DNA of 64,000 nucleotides from Vibrio sp. UBA2441 (lineage in GTDB: Bacteria > Pseudomonadota > Gammaproteobacteria > Enterobacterales > Vibrionaceae): NCBI GenBank assembly GCA_002342685.1, contig DDQN01000055.1:70878-134877 (forward strand), in the 5' to 3' direction. How positions within the stretch are numbered: position 1 is the first letter of the stretch; each line of letters begins with the position of its first letter. A program made the position numbers and the translations under genes. The notes beneath the pieces were generated by a model. That model had not been told where the DNA came from, ran no database searches, and was given only the letters and a program-made list of their open reading frames with translations. Below, piece after piece: positions 18,061-27,033 of the stretch.

Positions 18061-21000
18061 ATGAACAAGGAGATAAAAGGTGGATTTGTTCGTAGAGTAA
18101 TGAACAGCTTTTTCCCACCAATCTTAATTATACTTGCGCTTGCCGTAGGTGCAGTTTCATTGTGGTTAACGCCCAAGGAAGAAGATCCTCAGATTGTTGT
18201 ACCAATGGCGGATGTGCTAATACAAGCTCCCGGTTTGAGTGCCCGACAAGTTGAAAAGCAAGTGACCGAACCTTTGGAAAAATTGGTGAGTCAAATTGAT
18301 GGTGTGGAATATGTCTATTCGTCATCAATGGAAGGTGCTGCTCAGGTTATCGTACGTTATTTTGTTGGCGAAGGGCGTGAAAATGCCTTAGTTAAACTTT
18401 ATAACAAGCTTTATTCCAATCAAGATAAAATCCCAGAGGCAGTGACTAGTTGGGCGGTTAAACCAGTAGAAATTGATGATGTACCGATTGTTGTGGCGGC
18501 ACTGTATTCAAAGAATCCTGAGCAAATTAGTGGCTATGAGTTGCGTCGTATTGCTACTCAGGCAACTCAACGATTAAAATCGCTGAAAAGTACCAATATA
18601 GTTGAAGTAGTTGGGGGGCAATCACGTACCGTCGAAGTTACTTTAAACGGCGCTGCTATGGCGAGTCGTAAAACGACGATAGAAGATCTGAAAAATGCCT
18701 TCGAGTTAAGCCACAGTAAGAAAAATTCTGGTTTAATTCATCAATCTGGTGATGTTTATGAATTGGAATCTGGTCAGTTTTTTTCTGGCGCGGAGGAGTT
18801 GGGGTCGTTAGTTGTCAATGTGGTTAACGGTCGCCCCGTTTATTTGCAAGATGTCGCGACTATTACGGACGGACCTGAAGAAGCAATAAATGATACTTGG
18901 TTCCAATATGGCCCAGCTGATGGTGAGGTAAGTCAGACTTATCCAGCGGTATTTATCTCCGTTGCGAAACAAAAAGGCTCCAACGCTGTATCCGTTGCCA
19001 AAAGTGTTCTGAGTGAATTAAAGGCACTGGAAAGAGATCAGCTTCCTGATGATATTGAAATCAGCATTATTAGGAATTACGGACAAACGGCAGATGATAA
19101 GGTTTCTAACTTAGTTTCCAGTTTGGGAATTTCTATTCTTACTGTTGTTGTTTTTGTTGGTTTGTTTCTTAACTGGCGTAGCGCATTAGTGGTGGGTATT
19201 GCTATCCCAATTAGCTATGGTGCAGCATTGGGTATGGACTTGGCCTTTGGTTACTCAATTAATCGTGTCACTCTGTTTGCGCTGATTTTAGCATTGGGTT
19301 TAATCGTAGACGACCCTATTGCAAGTATCGATAATATAGAACGTTATCTTAAGCGTAAAGATTTAAGCCGCACCAAAGCAATTGTATTGGCGATGGCTGA
19401 AATTCGAAGTGCATTGTTAATGTCCACGGTCGCTATTGTTATTGTGTTTACCCCAATGTTTTTTATTACCGGAATGATGGGGCCTTATATGGCACCACTT
19501 GCGTTTAACGTTCCGATTAGTGTGGTATTCAGTACTGTAGTAGCGTTTATGATCACTCCATGGCTAGCGAGAAAAATCCTGCGTTCGGCGAGTGATTCGG
19601 GTAGCTATGACGTCAAAACCACCTTGCTTTACAAATGGTACGATAGGTTATTACAACCCATATTACGTAGCCGGAAAAACAGTTGGTTATTCTTAGCATT
19701 AGTTGCGCTTTTATTTGTATCCGCTGCTATGTTACCTGCAATGCGATTGGTTCCTCTAAAATTGCTTCCGTACGACAACAAAAATGAGTTTCAGTTGGTA
19801 TTGAACATGCCCGAACGGACAAGTTTTGTTCAGACTTCTAATGTGCTTAGAGACTTTTCAGATTATCTGGTCACTGTTCCTGAAGTGGTTTCTGTTTCGG
19901 CATTCTCCGGTGTAGCTTCTCCAATGGACTTTAACGGCATGGTTCGTCATTACTTCATGCGTAATTTGGCAAATCAGGGTGAGTTACGAATTGTTCTGGC
20001 GGAAAAGAACAGGCGACATCAACAATCCCATGAAATTGTCACCCGTTTAAGATCGGATCTTGAACACATTGCAGCAAAGCACTCTGCCGATATCCAGTTG
20101 GTTGAGGTCCCGCCGGGGCCTCCGGTAATCGCGACCATTACTGCGGAAGTTTATGGCAGTGAAACAACACCCTACGATAAGTTACAGGCACAAGCACTTA
20201 ATGTGGCAGCCCGTTTGACAAGAGAGGAGTTTGTCTCAGAAGTTGATACTTCTATACAAGGTAACTACGAAACATGGCAGTTTGTGGTGGACAGAGAGAA
20301 AGCGGCGTTGTCTGGTGTTTCGGTGTACGACATTAATCAGACTATTTCCGCAGCGAACAAAGGTTTTGTGCTGGCGAACTTACAAGTAGAACGGGAGATT
20401 GATCCGTTGCCAGTGAAGGTGCGGCTTCCAAAGGACAACCGCGATAACCTGAACAAATTGTTATCTCTTTATGTTCGCGGTCAGCAGGGCATAGTAAAAC
20501 AGGTTGTTCAGGGGGCGTTGCTTGATGCTCCGCAACCTCTGGTGCAACTGTCTGAGTTAGGTGAGTTTGTAAAACATAACGTAGATCAACCTATTTATCA
20601 TAAGAACTTGAAACCAGTGGTTTATGTTTATGCAGAGTCGGCTGGGCGGGTTCCCGGAGAAATCATCGCTGATGTTCTGGTTGATTTTAATGGTGAAAAG
20701 AGTGAACAACGAATCCCAGTATCAGAACGTAGTTATCTCAATAATGGTGCGGGTGACTCGTGGAGTGTTACGGAAGATATTGAGATAGTGTGGAGTGGAG
20801 AAGGTGAATGGAAAATTACCGTCGACGTTTTCCGTGATTTAGGTATTGCCTATGGTGCAGCCTTGCTTGGTGTCTTTGTCGTGATGTTGGTACAAACGGG
20901 GTTACCCGCGGTATCCGGTATCATCATGTTGGCAATTCCGTTGACCGTTATTGGTATTATGCCCGGCTTTTGGTTACTAAACCTGACTGGAGAAGACATT

Positions 21001-21381
21001 AATGGCTACCCAAATCCTTCTTTATTTACCGCGACAGCGATGATTGGCATGATTGCTCTGGCTGGGATAGTAGTGCGAAACTCATTGGTTTTAATCGAAT
21101 TTATTCACCAGTCTTTAGCGGCAGGGGAGTCGCTACATGATGCGTTAATCGAATCAGGTGCTGTGCGTATGCGACCTATTTTATTAACCGCCGGTACGAC
21201 GTTATTGGGTAATGTGGTTATTACCCTAGATCCTATATTTAATGGTCTGGCTTGGGCTATCATTTTTGGAATTACAGCGTCTACTATCTTTACCTTACTG
21301 GTGATTCCGGTGGTTTATAACCTAGCTTATCAAAACGTTAAAGGACATGGCTTGCCCGTTCATGAGGAGGAAGAAGCATGA
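18061..21381 (+). CDS. RND-family efflux transporter permease subunit
   Basis: A 1106-residue inner-membrane pump of the AcrB type with 12 membrane helices: one at about 12-32, a block at about 335-530, then the second half with helices at about 545-565 and 920-1090. The proton-relay aspartates are in GLIVDDPIASIDN. Two large periplasmic loops form the porter and docking domains. ATG 18061 has AGGAGG at a proper distance; an upstream TTG (18037) does not. The gene precedes its membrane fusion protein, the reverse of the common order. No outer-membrane channel gene is adjacent, and the substrate is unknown. Confidence 0.92.
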   Translation: MNKEIKGGFVRRVMNSFFPPILIILALAVGAVSLWLTPKEEDPQIVVPMADVLIQAPGLSARQVEKQVTEPLEKLVSQIDGVEYVYSSSMEGAAQVIVRYFVGEGRENALVKLYNKLYSNQDKIPEAVTSWAVKPVEIDDVPIVVAALYSKNPEQISGYELRRIATQATQRLKSLKSTNIVEVVGGQSRTVEVTLNGAAMASRKTTIEDLKNAFELSHSKKNSGLIHQSGDVYELESGQFFSGAEELGSLVVNVVNGRPVYLQDVATITDGPEEAINDTWFQYGPADGEVSQTYPAVFISVAKQKGSNAVSVAKSVLSELKALERDQLPDDIEISIIRNYGQTADDKVSNLVSSLGISILTVVVFVGLFLNWRSALVVGIAIPISYGAALGMDLAFGYSINRVTLFALILALGLIVDDPIASIDNIERYLKRKDLSRTKAIVLAMAEIRSALLMSTVAIVIVFTPMFFITGMMGPYMAPLAFNVPISVVFSTVVAFMITPWLARKILRSASDSGSYDVKTTLLYKWYDRLLQPILRSRKNSWLFLALVALLFVSAAMLPAMRLVPLKLLPYDNKNEFQLVLNMPERTSFVQTSNVLRDFSDYLVTVPEVVSVSAFSGVASPMDFNGMVRHYFMRNLANQGELRIVLAEKNRRHQQSHEIVTRLRSDLEHIAAKHSADIQLVEVPPGPPVIATITAEVYGSETTPYDKLQAQALNVAARLTREEFVSEVDTSIQGNYETWQFVVDREKAALSGVSVYDINQTISAANKGFVLANLQVEREIDPLPVKVRLPKDNRDNLNKLLSLYVRGQQGIVKQVVQGALLDAPQPLVQLSELGEFVKHNVDQPIYHKNLKPVVYVYAESAGRVPGEIIADVLVDFNGEKSEQRIPVSERSYLNNGAGDSWSVTEDIEIVWSGEGEWKITVDVFRDLGIAYGAALLGVFVVMLVQTGLPAVSGIIMLAIPLTVIGIMPGFWLLNLTGEDINGYPNPSLFTATAMIGMIALAGIVVRNSLVLIEFIHQSLAAGESLHDALIESGAVRMRPILLTAGTTLLGNVVITLDPIFNGLAWAIIFGITASTIFTLLVIPVVYNLAYQNVKGHGLPVHEEEEA

Positions 21382-22424
21382 AGATATCGAAATCACTGTT
21401 AGGTGTAGTCCTATTTGCAATACTGGGTGTTTTATTTCTTTATATGGCGGGGTTCTTTACCGAAAAACTCCCTGAGAATAGAGTGGTTGCGGTTTCTGAA
21501 TTTTCTAATATCGAAACAGTAACTGTTGAGTCAAAGCGCGTAGCGATCGCTCGTGAGTATACTGGTACCGTTGTAGCGGACCAAAAAGCCGTATTATCGG
21601 CCCGTTTAACCGCTCGTGTTGCGGAAATTCTTGTTGATGTAGGAGATGTGGTAAAGCAGGGAGATGTATTGATGCGTCTGGAAAGTACAGACCTTGATGC
21701 CCGAGTTAAACAGACAGAGCAAGGCCTTTCATCGGCGCAGGCTCGTCTCAATGCTGCACGGAAAGAGTTTAAGCGAATTAGCGAACTTGTGAATAGAAAG
21801 CTGCTGTCACAATCAGAGTTTGATCGAATAGAAAGTGAGTTGAAAACTGCCCGGGCCACTTTCAAACAGTCTCAGGCTGCAGTAGTGGAAGCAGAGACGA
21901 CATTTGGTTTTAGTATGATCACCGCGCCATTTGATGGTTTGATTACTCAACGAAATGTAAACCGTGGAGATACTGCTACACCGGGAATGCATCTGATCAA
22001 TATGTACAACCCAAGCACTCTTCAGTTACAAGCTGATATATCTGAATCTCAAATCAGAGCAGTGCAACTGGGTTCTAAACTGGATTATATTTTGCCTACT
22101 TACGGAATTGAAGGGGTCGGAGATGTTGTTGAGATTTCTCCGTCGGCAGACAATACATCCAGAACCTTTATCGTCAAAATCGGTTTAACCAGTAAAGCAC
22201 TTATCTATCCTGGGAGTTATGGCAAGGTATCCGTTATTGTTGGTAAACAACCTTTGATGACAATACCGGATAGTGCGGTTTACCAAGTCGGTCAACTTGA
22301 TTACGTCAAGGTGATCAACGGTGATCAGATTCAAATTCGACTGGTTCAGCTAGGCGCTGGTAATTCGGTTCGCAAGGGTTTATCTAGTGGAGATCAGTTG
22401 GTCGTCAATCCGTTAAAGTATTAA
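21378..22424 (+). CDS. RND efflux periplasmic adaptor (membrane fusion) protein
   Basis: A 348-residue membrane fusion protein with one N-terminal membrane segment (about 7-27), a lipoyl half-motif (SARLTARVAEILVDVGDVVKQGD, split in usual fashion by the hairpin), an alpha-helical hairpin (about 105-165), the second lipoyl half (FDGLITQRNVNRGDT) and a beta-barrel domain. It links the RND pump to an outer-membrane channel. Its start overlaps the pump stop (ATGA). Confidence 0.92.
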   Translation: MKISKSLLGVVLFAILGVLFLYMAGFFTEKLPENRVVAVSEFSNIETVTVESKRVAIAREYTGTVVADQKAVLSARLTARVAEILVDVGDVVKQGDVLMRLESTDLDARVKQTEQGLSSAQARLNAARKEFKRISELVNRKLLSQSEFDRIESELKTARATFKQSQAAVVEAETTFGFSMITAPFDGLITQRNVNRGDTATPGMHLINMYNPSTLQLQADISESQIRAVQLGSKLDYILPTYGIEGVGDVVEISPSADNTSRTFIVKIGLTSKALIYPGSYGKVSVIVGKQPLMTIPDSAVYQVGQLDYVKVINGDQIQIRLVQLGAGNSVRKGLSSGDQLVVNPLKY

Positions 22425-22504
22425 GCATATTCTCAAATAACGTCAGTACGCCCCACCCCAGATGGATTATTCAGAGTAGTCCGTCATCTTGAAACTTCTT
22501 TTAA

Positions 22505-22531
22505 AGGCCCGAATCTATCGGGCCTTTTTTT
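22505..22531 (+). terminator. Rho-independent terminator after RND operon
   Basis: AAAGGCCCG (22505-22513), loop AATCTAT, CGGGCCTTT (22521-22529), then T residues. A perfect 9-bp GC-rich stem that ends the efflux operon. Confidence 0.92.
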
Positions 22532-22653
22532 ATGCTTCGACTATCGAAGGAAAACGAAACCTGTTCGATTTTGTTTGAACAATAGTGCCGTCTTTTTCTG
22601 ATAGTTTGCGCTATGTCTACAAAAAGGATAATTTTCCACGTGGCTTTCCTTTA

Positions 22654-22697
22654 CTTTCGATGAATTGTGATCAAAAATGCACGAAAGTTATCGAAAA
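22654..22697. promoter_or_regulatory. Candidate DeoR-type operator boxes upstream of gatZ
   Basis: CTTTCGAT (22654-22661), ACGAAAG (22681-22687) and ATCGAAAA (22690-22697) lie just before the gatZ start. The first two form an inverted pair with CTTTCG and CGAAAG arms. The same CTTTCG/CGAAAG words recur before gatD/xylB and before the second deoR gene, so they are probable binding sites of the local DeoR regulators. Confidence 0.5.
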
Positions 22698-22710
22698 GGC
22701 ATTCGGAAAA

Positions 22711-23973
22711 ATGAAAAGTATAATCGCTAGGCATAAAAATGGTGAGAACATAGGTATTTGTTCAGTATGTTCTGCACACCCATTAGTTATTGAAGCAACT
22801 CTACGCTATGAGTTGAAAACGGGGAATAAAGTTCTGATTGAAGCGACGTCTAACCAGGTGAACCAGTTTGGTGGTTACACTGGTATGAAACCCGCTGACT
22901 TTATGAGCTTTGTTGCGAGTATCGCAAAATCTGTTGGCTTTCCAATGGACAAAATCATCCTTGGTGGCGATCACTTAGGTCCAAACTGCTGGCAGAAAGA
23001 AACGGCTGCAGAAGCAATGGAAAAATCAAAAGTTCTTATTGCTGACTATGTTAAAGCGGGCTTTAGTAAGATTCACCTCGATGCATCTATGTCTTGTGCT
23101 GATGATGAAGTTCCTTTGAATCCTGTGACGGTAGCTGAGCGTGCGGCCATTCTTTGTGAGGTTGCTGAAAACGTAGCAACTGACGCGCAAAAAGAGTTGC
23201 TGACTTACGTTATTGGTACTGAAGTGCCAGTACCGGGTGGTGAAAAAGAGGCGATTAATACTGTTCATGTGACGACAGTTCCTGATGCAGAGAGAACGAT
23301 TACCACACATGTAACCGCTTTTACTGAGCGTGGAATTGAAAAGGCACTTGAGCGAGTTGTTGGTGTTGTTGTACAGCCTGGTGTTGAATTCGATCATTCA
23401 AGTGTTATTCACTATAAAGCGGAGGAAGCGAAAGAGCTTTCGAAGTTTATCGAAACGACTGATTTTGTTTTTGAAGCACATTCTACTGATTATCAGACAA
23501 AACAAGCGTTTAAAGAACTTGTCAGAGACCACTATGCAATTTTAAAAGTGGGCCCTGCAGTGACATTTGCTTTGAGAGAAGCGATTTTTGCTCTGGCTGA
23601 TATTGAAAAGCAGCTGGTCCCTACAGAACAACAAAGTCAGGTTAAAGAAGTTATTCATGACGTTCTGATGGATGATCAGTCTTATTGGAAGAGCTACTAT
23701 AGCGAAACGCATTCACAAGCGATGATTGACTTAAATTACAGCTTGTCTGACCGAATCCGCTATTACTGGACTAATCCACGCATCACTCGTGCGATGGATA
23801 TGATGATGACTAACCTAGAAGCCAAAGAAATCCCATTAGGCATGTTAAGTCAGTATCTTCCGGCTCAGTACACACAAGTCGTAAATCAAACTATTCAGCC
23901 ACTTCCGAAAGAGATAATGATCAGTAAGATCCAAGGTGTTCTTGATGATTACTCGTTCGGTTGTAATGCATAG
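22711..23973 (+). CDS. gatZ: Tagatose-1,6-bisphosphate aldolase subunit GatZ/KbaZ
   Basis: A 420-residue protein very close to E. coli GatZ, including the first residues (MKSIIARHKNGENIGICSVC, compare [20 protein letters not shown]) and ATSNQVNQFGGYTG, LGGDHLGPNCWQ and HLDASMSCA. GatZ stabilises and activates the catalytic subunit GatY. The in-frame region upstream to 22585 holds the operator boxes and does not match the family, so I start at 22711. The gene stands apart from gatY (27030), with a kinase gene on the other strand between them. Confidence 0.93.
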   Translation: MKSIIARHKNGENIGICSVCSAHPLVIEATLRYELKTGNKVLIEATSNQVNQFGGYTGMKPADFMSFVASIAKSVGFPMDKIILGGDHLGPNCWQKETAAEAMEKSKVLIADYVKAGFSKIHLDASMSCADDEVPLNPVTVAERAAILCEVAENVATDAQKELLTYVIGTEVPVPGGEKEAINTVHVTTVPDAERTITTHVTAFTERGIEKALERVVGVVVQPGVEFDHSSVIHYKAEEAKELSKFIETTDFVFEAHSTDYQTKQAFKELVRDHYAILKVGPAVTFALREAIFALADIEKQLVPTEQQSQVKEVIHDVLMDDQSYWKSYYSETHSQAMIDLNYSLSDRIRYYWTNPRITRAMDMMMTNLEAKEIPLGMLSQYLPAQYTQVVNQTIQPLPKEIMISKIQGVLDDYSFGCNA

Positions 23974-24014
23974 TTATATTTTTATGTTATGAGGATAGGT
24001 TTTAATTAACCTTT

Positions 24015-24040
24015 TGGGGGCTCATTTGTCCCCACTTTTT
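24015..24040 (+). terminator. Weak terminator after gatZ
   Basis: TGGGG (24015-24019) pairs with CCCCA (24030-24034), followed by CTTTTT. The stem is short but has a U tract, 40 bp after the gatZ stop. Confidence 0.6.
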
Positions 24041-24255
24041 ATCTTCACATTATCTTAATATTATTCGAGACGTTGGTTCAGGAACTGCTTGGGTTGAGAA
24101 TATTGAGATAATTTGAAAGTAAATCCACTGTTGTCTAAAATTTCAACTGGTTATAAGTAATACCGTTGAATGAGTTTCAAGTTTGTCTGGTCGAATGACT
24201 GGTAAAACTAATAGCAGTTTCATGTTATAGGGGTTGGCTCGAAAGAGTCGTATTT
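24041..24255 (+). ncRNA. Possible small RNA between two terminators
   Basis: About 215 bp of non-coding sequence lie between the gatZ terminator and a second, stronger plus-strand terminator (24256-24282) that serves no plus-strand gene. A transcript starting inside the gap and ending at that terminator would be a small RNA. A loose promoter-like pair (TTGGGT near 24089 and TAAT near 24110) is visible, but no conserved structure was recognised. Confidence 0.3.
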
Positions 24256-24282
24256 GGGGGCTTGAATCGCCCCCGTTTTTTT
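24256..24282 (+). terminator. Strong orphan plus-strand terminator
   Basis: GGGGGC (24256-24261), loop TTGAATC, GCCCCC (24269-24274), G, then seven T. The T run is on the plus strand only, so it does not serve the minus-strand kinase gene that ends at 24292. Confidence 0.9.
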
Positions 24283-24291
24283 GCCTTTTAT

Positions 24292-25776
24292 TTAGCGATA
24301 TTGCTTTACATAATTCTGAACCAGTTCATGGTACTCCTGATAAATATCTTGATATAAAGCGTGTTCTCTTTGTCTAGGTTCTGCAGTCATGGCCTCATTC
24401 ATGCTGATACCTTGATTACAGATTTCCTGTATAGATGTTGAGATGTTGTTTTCGATACAATAAGCCCACTTTGCCTGCATTGCCGCACCAAGAGCTGCTG
24501 CCTCGTGAGACGTTGGTACGTTAACCACTAATCCTGTCACATCCGCTAACATTTGACGCCAGGTCGCACTATTCGAACCTCCACCGATAAGCGTAACTGA
24601 GGTAAAATCGAGCCCTGTTTCAGATAAAACTTCCACACCCTTAGCTAAGTTGAAGGTAACGCCTTCAACCGCAGATCTTAACAGTGTTTCTTGCCTCATA
24701 TTATCAGCGGTTAAACCAAAAATGGCCCCTTTTGCCTTAGGAACATTTGGAAGCCGTGCTCCGGCGAGGTATGGCATCAATGAAATACCTTCAGAACCAA
24801 TGGCTACATTAGAAATAAGGTTTTCAAAATGAGGGATATCACAGCTTAAAAGGTCTCGAAAGGCGGTGGTTGCACTTGTCACGTTCATCGTACTGGCTAG
24901 TGGTAGGTAGCCATTGGAAGAAGAACAAAATGCATTGAGGTCTGGGTAACTCTGGCTGGCAATTTGACGCTGCGTATGTGAATAAACAGTACCAGAGGTT
25001 CCTAAACTCATGGTGAGTAACCCTTCGTTTACATTTCCAGTTCCGATGGCCGCCATCATGTTATCGCCACCACCACTAGAAAGAACTACGGTTTTTGATA
25101 GGCCGAGTTGCTCTGCAAGTTCAGGGCGGATGGTGCCATGAGGGGTTTCAGAAGAAATTAATTCTGGTAACTGAAATGAATCAGGCATCTCAATCAAATC
25201 TAAAACCGAAGAACTCCATTGCTTAGTATTGGTATCCAAAAAACCTGAACCAGATGCATCACCGGCTTCTGTCACATAATTCCCAGTAAACCAGTAGTTT
25301 AAATAATCGTGAGGTAACATAACTTTCGAAGTTCTTTCGAAAACTTCCGGCTCGTGATTTTTTACCCATACTAATTTAGCAATAGTAAAAGCGACGGGAA
25401 CGTTGATGCCAATTGTCGCAGCAAAATCTATTTGGTGACTTTCTACAAAATGATTTAAATCATCGGTAGTTTCAGTATCGCACCAGAGTTTTGCTGGCCG
25501 CAAAACCTGATTGTTTTTATCTAACAAGACTAACCCATGCTGTTGACCTGAGATACCAATAGCTTGGATCAATTTCCTGTCTACGCCTGATGTAGCAAAA
25601 GCTTCATCCATTGCGCTGACTAGGCCTTTAGTCCACCAATCAACTTCTTGTTCCTTTTTACCCGAATCATCACTGATTAACGGATATGTTTTATATCCAA
25701 CGCCGACTAATTTATCTTCGCCGTCCCATATTGCGGCTTTAACGCCTTGAGTTCCACAATCTATACCGATAAACAC
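24292..25776 (-). CDS. FGGY-family carbohydrate kinase (xylulokinase-like)
   Basis: A 494-residue sugar kinase of the XylB branch. It has the N-terminal phosphate loop FIGIDCGTQGVKAAIWD, the mid-protein GISGQQHGLV motif of xylulokinases and the C-terminal ATP block LSSGGGDNMMAAIGTGN followed by LIGGGSNSATWRQM. It phosphorylates a ketose or polyol with ATP. In this locus the substrate is probably the ketose made by the GatD-like dehydrogenase rather than xylulose, but this is inference. The start is GTG 25776, with GGAG six bases upstream; the ATG further upstream adds unrelated residues. Confidence 0.9.
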   Translation of the reverse strand: MFIGIDCGTQGVKAAIWDGEDKLVGVGYKTYPLISDDSGKKEQEVDWWTKGLVSAMDEAFATSGVDRKLIQAIGISGQQHGLVLLDKNNQVLRPAKLWCDTETTDDLNHFVESHQIDFAATIGINVPVAFTIAKLVWVKNHEPEVFERTSKVMLPHDYLNYWFTGNYVTEAGDASGSGFLDTNTKQWSSSVLDLIEMPDSFQLPELISSETPHGTIRPELAEQLGLSKTVVLSSGGGDNMMAAIGTGNVNEGLLTMSLGTSGTVYSHTQRQIASQSYPDLNAFCSSSNGYLPLASTMNVTSATTAFRDLLSCDIPHFENLISNVAIGSEGISLMPYLAGARLPNVPKAKGAIFGLTADNMRQETLLRSAVEGVTFNLAKGVEVLSETGLDFTSVTLIGGGSNSATWRQMLADVTGLVVNVPTSHEAAALGAAMQAKWAYCIENNISTSIQEICNQGISMNEAMTAEPRQREHALYQDIYQEYHELVQNYVKQYR

Positions 25777-25847
25777 TTTTGACTCCTTGCGGTACGAATA
25801 TAAAAGAAAGCACACGAAAAGTGTGATCAAGATTTCAAAACTAGAAA

Positions 25848-25922
25848 CTTTCGTTGGTTATCGAAATCTTTCGTTATTATACTTCAAAGCATAGAAATTG
25901 ATACGAAGAAATTATTCGAAAG
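25848..25922. promoter_or_regulatory. Candidate DeoR-type operator cluster between xylB and gatD
   Basis: CTTTCGTT occurs at 25848-25855 and again at 25868-25875, exactly 20 bp apart (two helical turns). ATCGAAAT (25860-25867) lies between them, and ATACGAAG (25901-25908) and TTCGAAAG (25915-25922) follow. The cluster lies between two divergent genes and fits binding sites of DeoR/GatR-type repressors. Confidence 0.6.
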
Positions 25923-25971
25923 CTTATGTTTAAACGCGAGTACATTTGATACCGTGACGGGAGTAGCAAAA

Positions 25972-27033
25972 ATGCAACAAAATATGGCGCAAGTGGTTGT
26001 CGAAAGTAACGACAATCTTGCAGTTCACAATACCGAAATACCGAAAGTCGTAAAAGGTAGTGTTCTAGTGAAAGTGAAATACTCGGGCTTGTGTGGCTCA
26101 GATATTCCACGAATCTTTCATGAAGGCGCGCACTTCTACCCTATAACCTTAGGGCATGAATTTTCTGGTGAAGTTGTTGAGGTTGGTGAAGGTGTTTCTT
26201 CAATTGAAGTGGGTAACAATATTTCATGTGCTCCATTGGTACCGTGTTTCAAGTGCGACCGATGTGAAGAAGGGCAATATTCACTCTGTAAAGATTATAG
26301 CTTTGTTGGTTCTCGCATGCCTGGTGGCAATGCTGAATATGTAATTGTTCCTGAAAGAAGCTGTTTTGTTCTTCCTGAAGGTATATCTCTAAAGCAAGGC
26401 GCATTCTTTGAACCTGTAACCGTAGGTATCCATCCAATTTTAATGGCTGGTGGATGCGCTGGCAAAAATGTGGTTGTTATCGGTGTTGGAACCATCGGTT
26501 TATTAGCGCTTCAGTCAGCGAAAGCGTTGGGAGCAAAAACAGTTACTGCTGTCGATATAAACGAAAGCAAACTGGATAAAGCAAAAGAGCTTGGTGCTGA
26601 CTTCTGTATTAACTCGCTTAAGCAAAATTCAATTGATGCTTTCCTTGCTCAAAAAGAAACCTTAGAAAATCAACTTATTCTTGAAACCGCTGGTTCTCCA
26701 ATCACTGTTAAGTTGGCGACACAATTAGCCGGTCCGAGAGCTAGCATCGGTTTAGTCGGGACTTTGCACAAAGATTTACACATGACTTATAAAGAGTTCG
26801 AAGTCATTTTACGTAAAGAACTGAACTTGTTCGGTAGCTGGATGAATTACTCCGCACCTTATCCGGGTGAAGAATGGAAGGTAACCGCAGAGCTATTTCA
26901 AAAAGACCTTATCAATATTGACATGTTAACTGAAGGAAGTTTCGGCCCTCAGGATTACATCAGCCATGTAAGCAAGCTTGAAGGTATGCCGTCAGAAGGG
27001 AAAATTTTACTTGCGTGGGGAGAAGAGTCATGA
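25972..27033 (+). CDS. gatD: Zn-dependent dehydrogenase, galactitol-1-phosphate 5-dehydrogenase-like (GatD)
   Basis: A 353-residue medium-chain dehydrogenase close to E. coli GatD along its whole length: SGLCGSDIPRIF, HEFSG catalytic zinc region, the four-cysteine structural zinc loop (C-FKC-DRC-...-C), the NAD motif VIGVGTIGLLALQ and ETAG. In E. coli GatD oxidises galactitol-1-phosphate to tagatose-6-phosphate. No PTS galactitol transporter occurs here, so the substrate may be an unphosphorylated polyol. ATG 25972 has GGGAG eight bases upstream. The stop overlaps the gatY start. Confidence 0.9.
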   Translation: MQQNMAQVVVESNDNLAVHNTEIPKVVKGSVLVKVKYSGLCGSDIPRIFHEGAHFYPITLGHEFSGEVVEVGEGVSSIEVGNNISCAPLVPCFKCDRCEEGQYSLCKDYSFVGSRMPGGNAEYVIVPERSCFVLPEGISLKQGAFFEPVTVGIHPILMAGGCAGKNVVVIGVGTIGLLALQSAKALGAKTVTAVDINESKLDKAKELGADFCINSLKQNSIDAFLAQKETLENQLILETAGSPITVKLATQLAGPRASIGLVGTLHKDLHMTYKEFEVILRKELNLFGSWMNYSAPYPGEEWKVTAELFQKDLINIDMLTEGSFGPQDYISHVSKLEGMPSEGKILLAWGEES

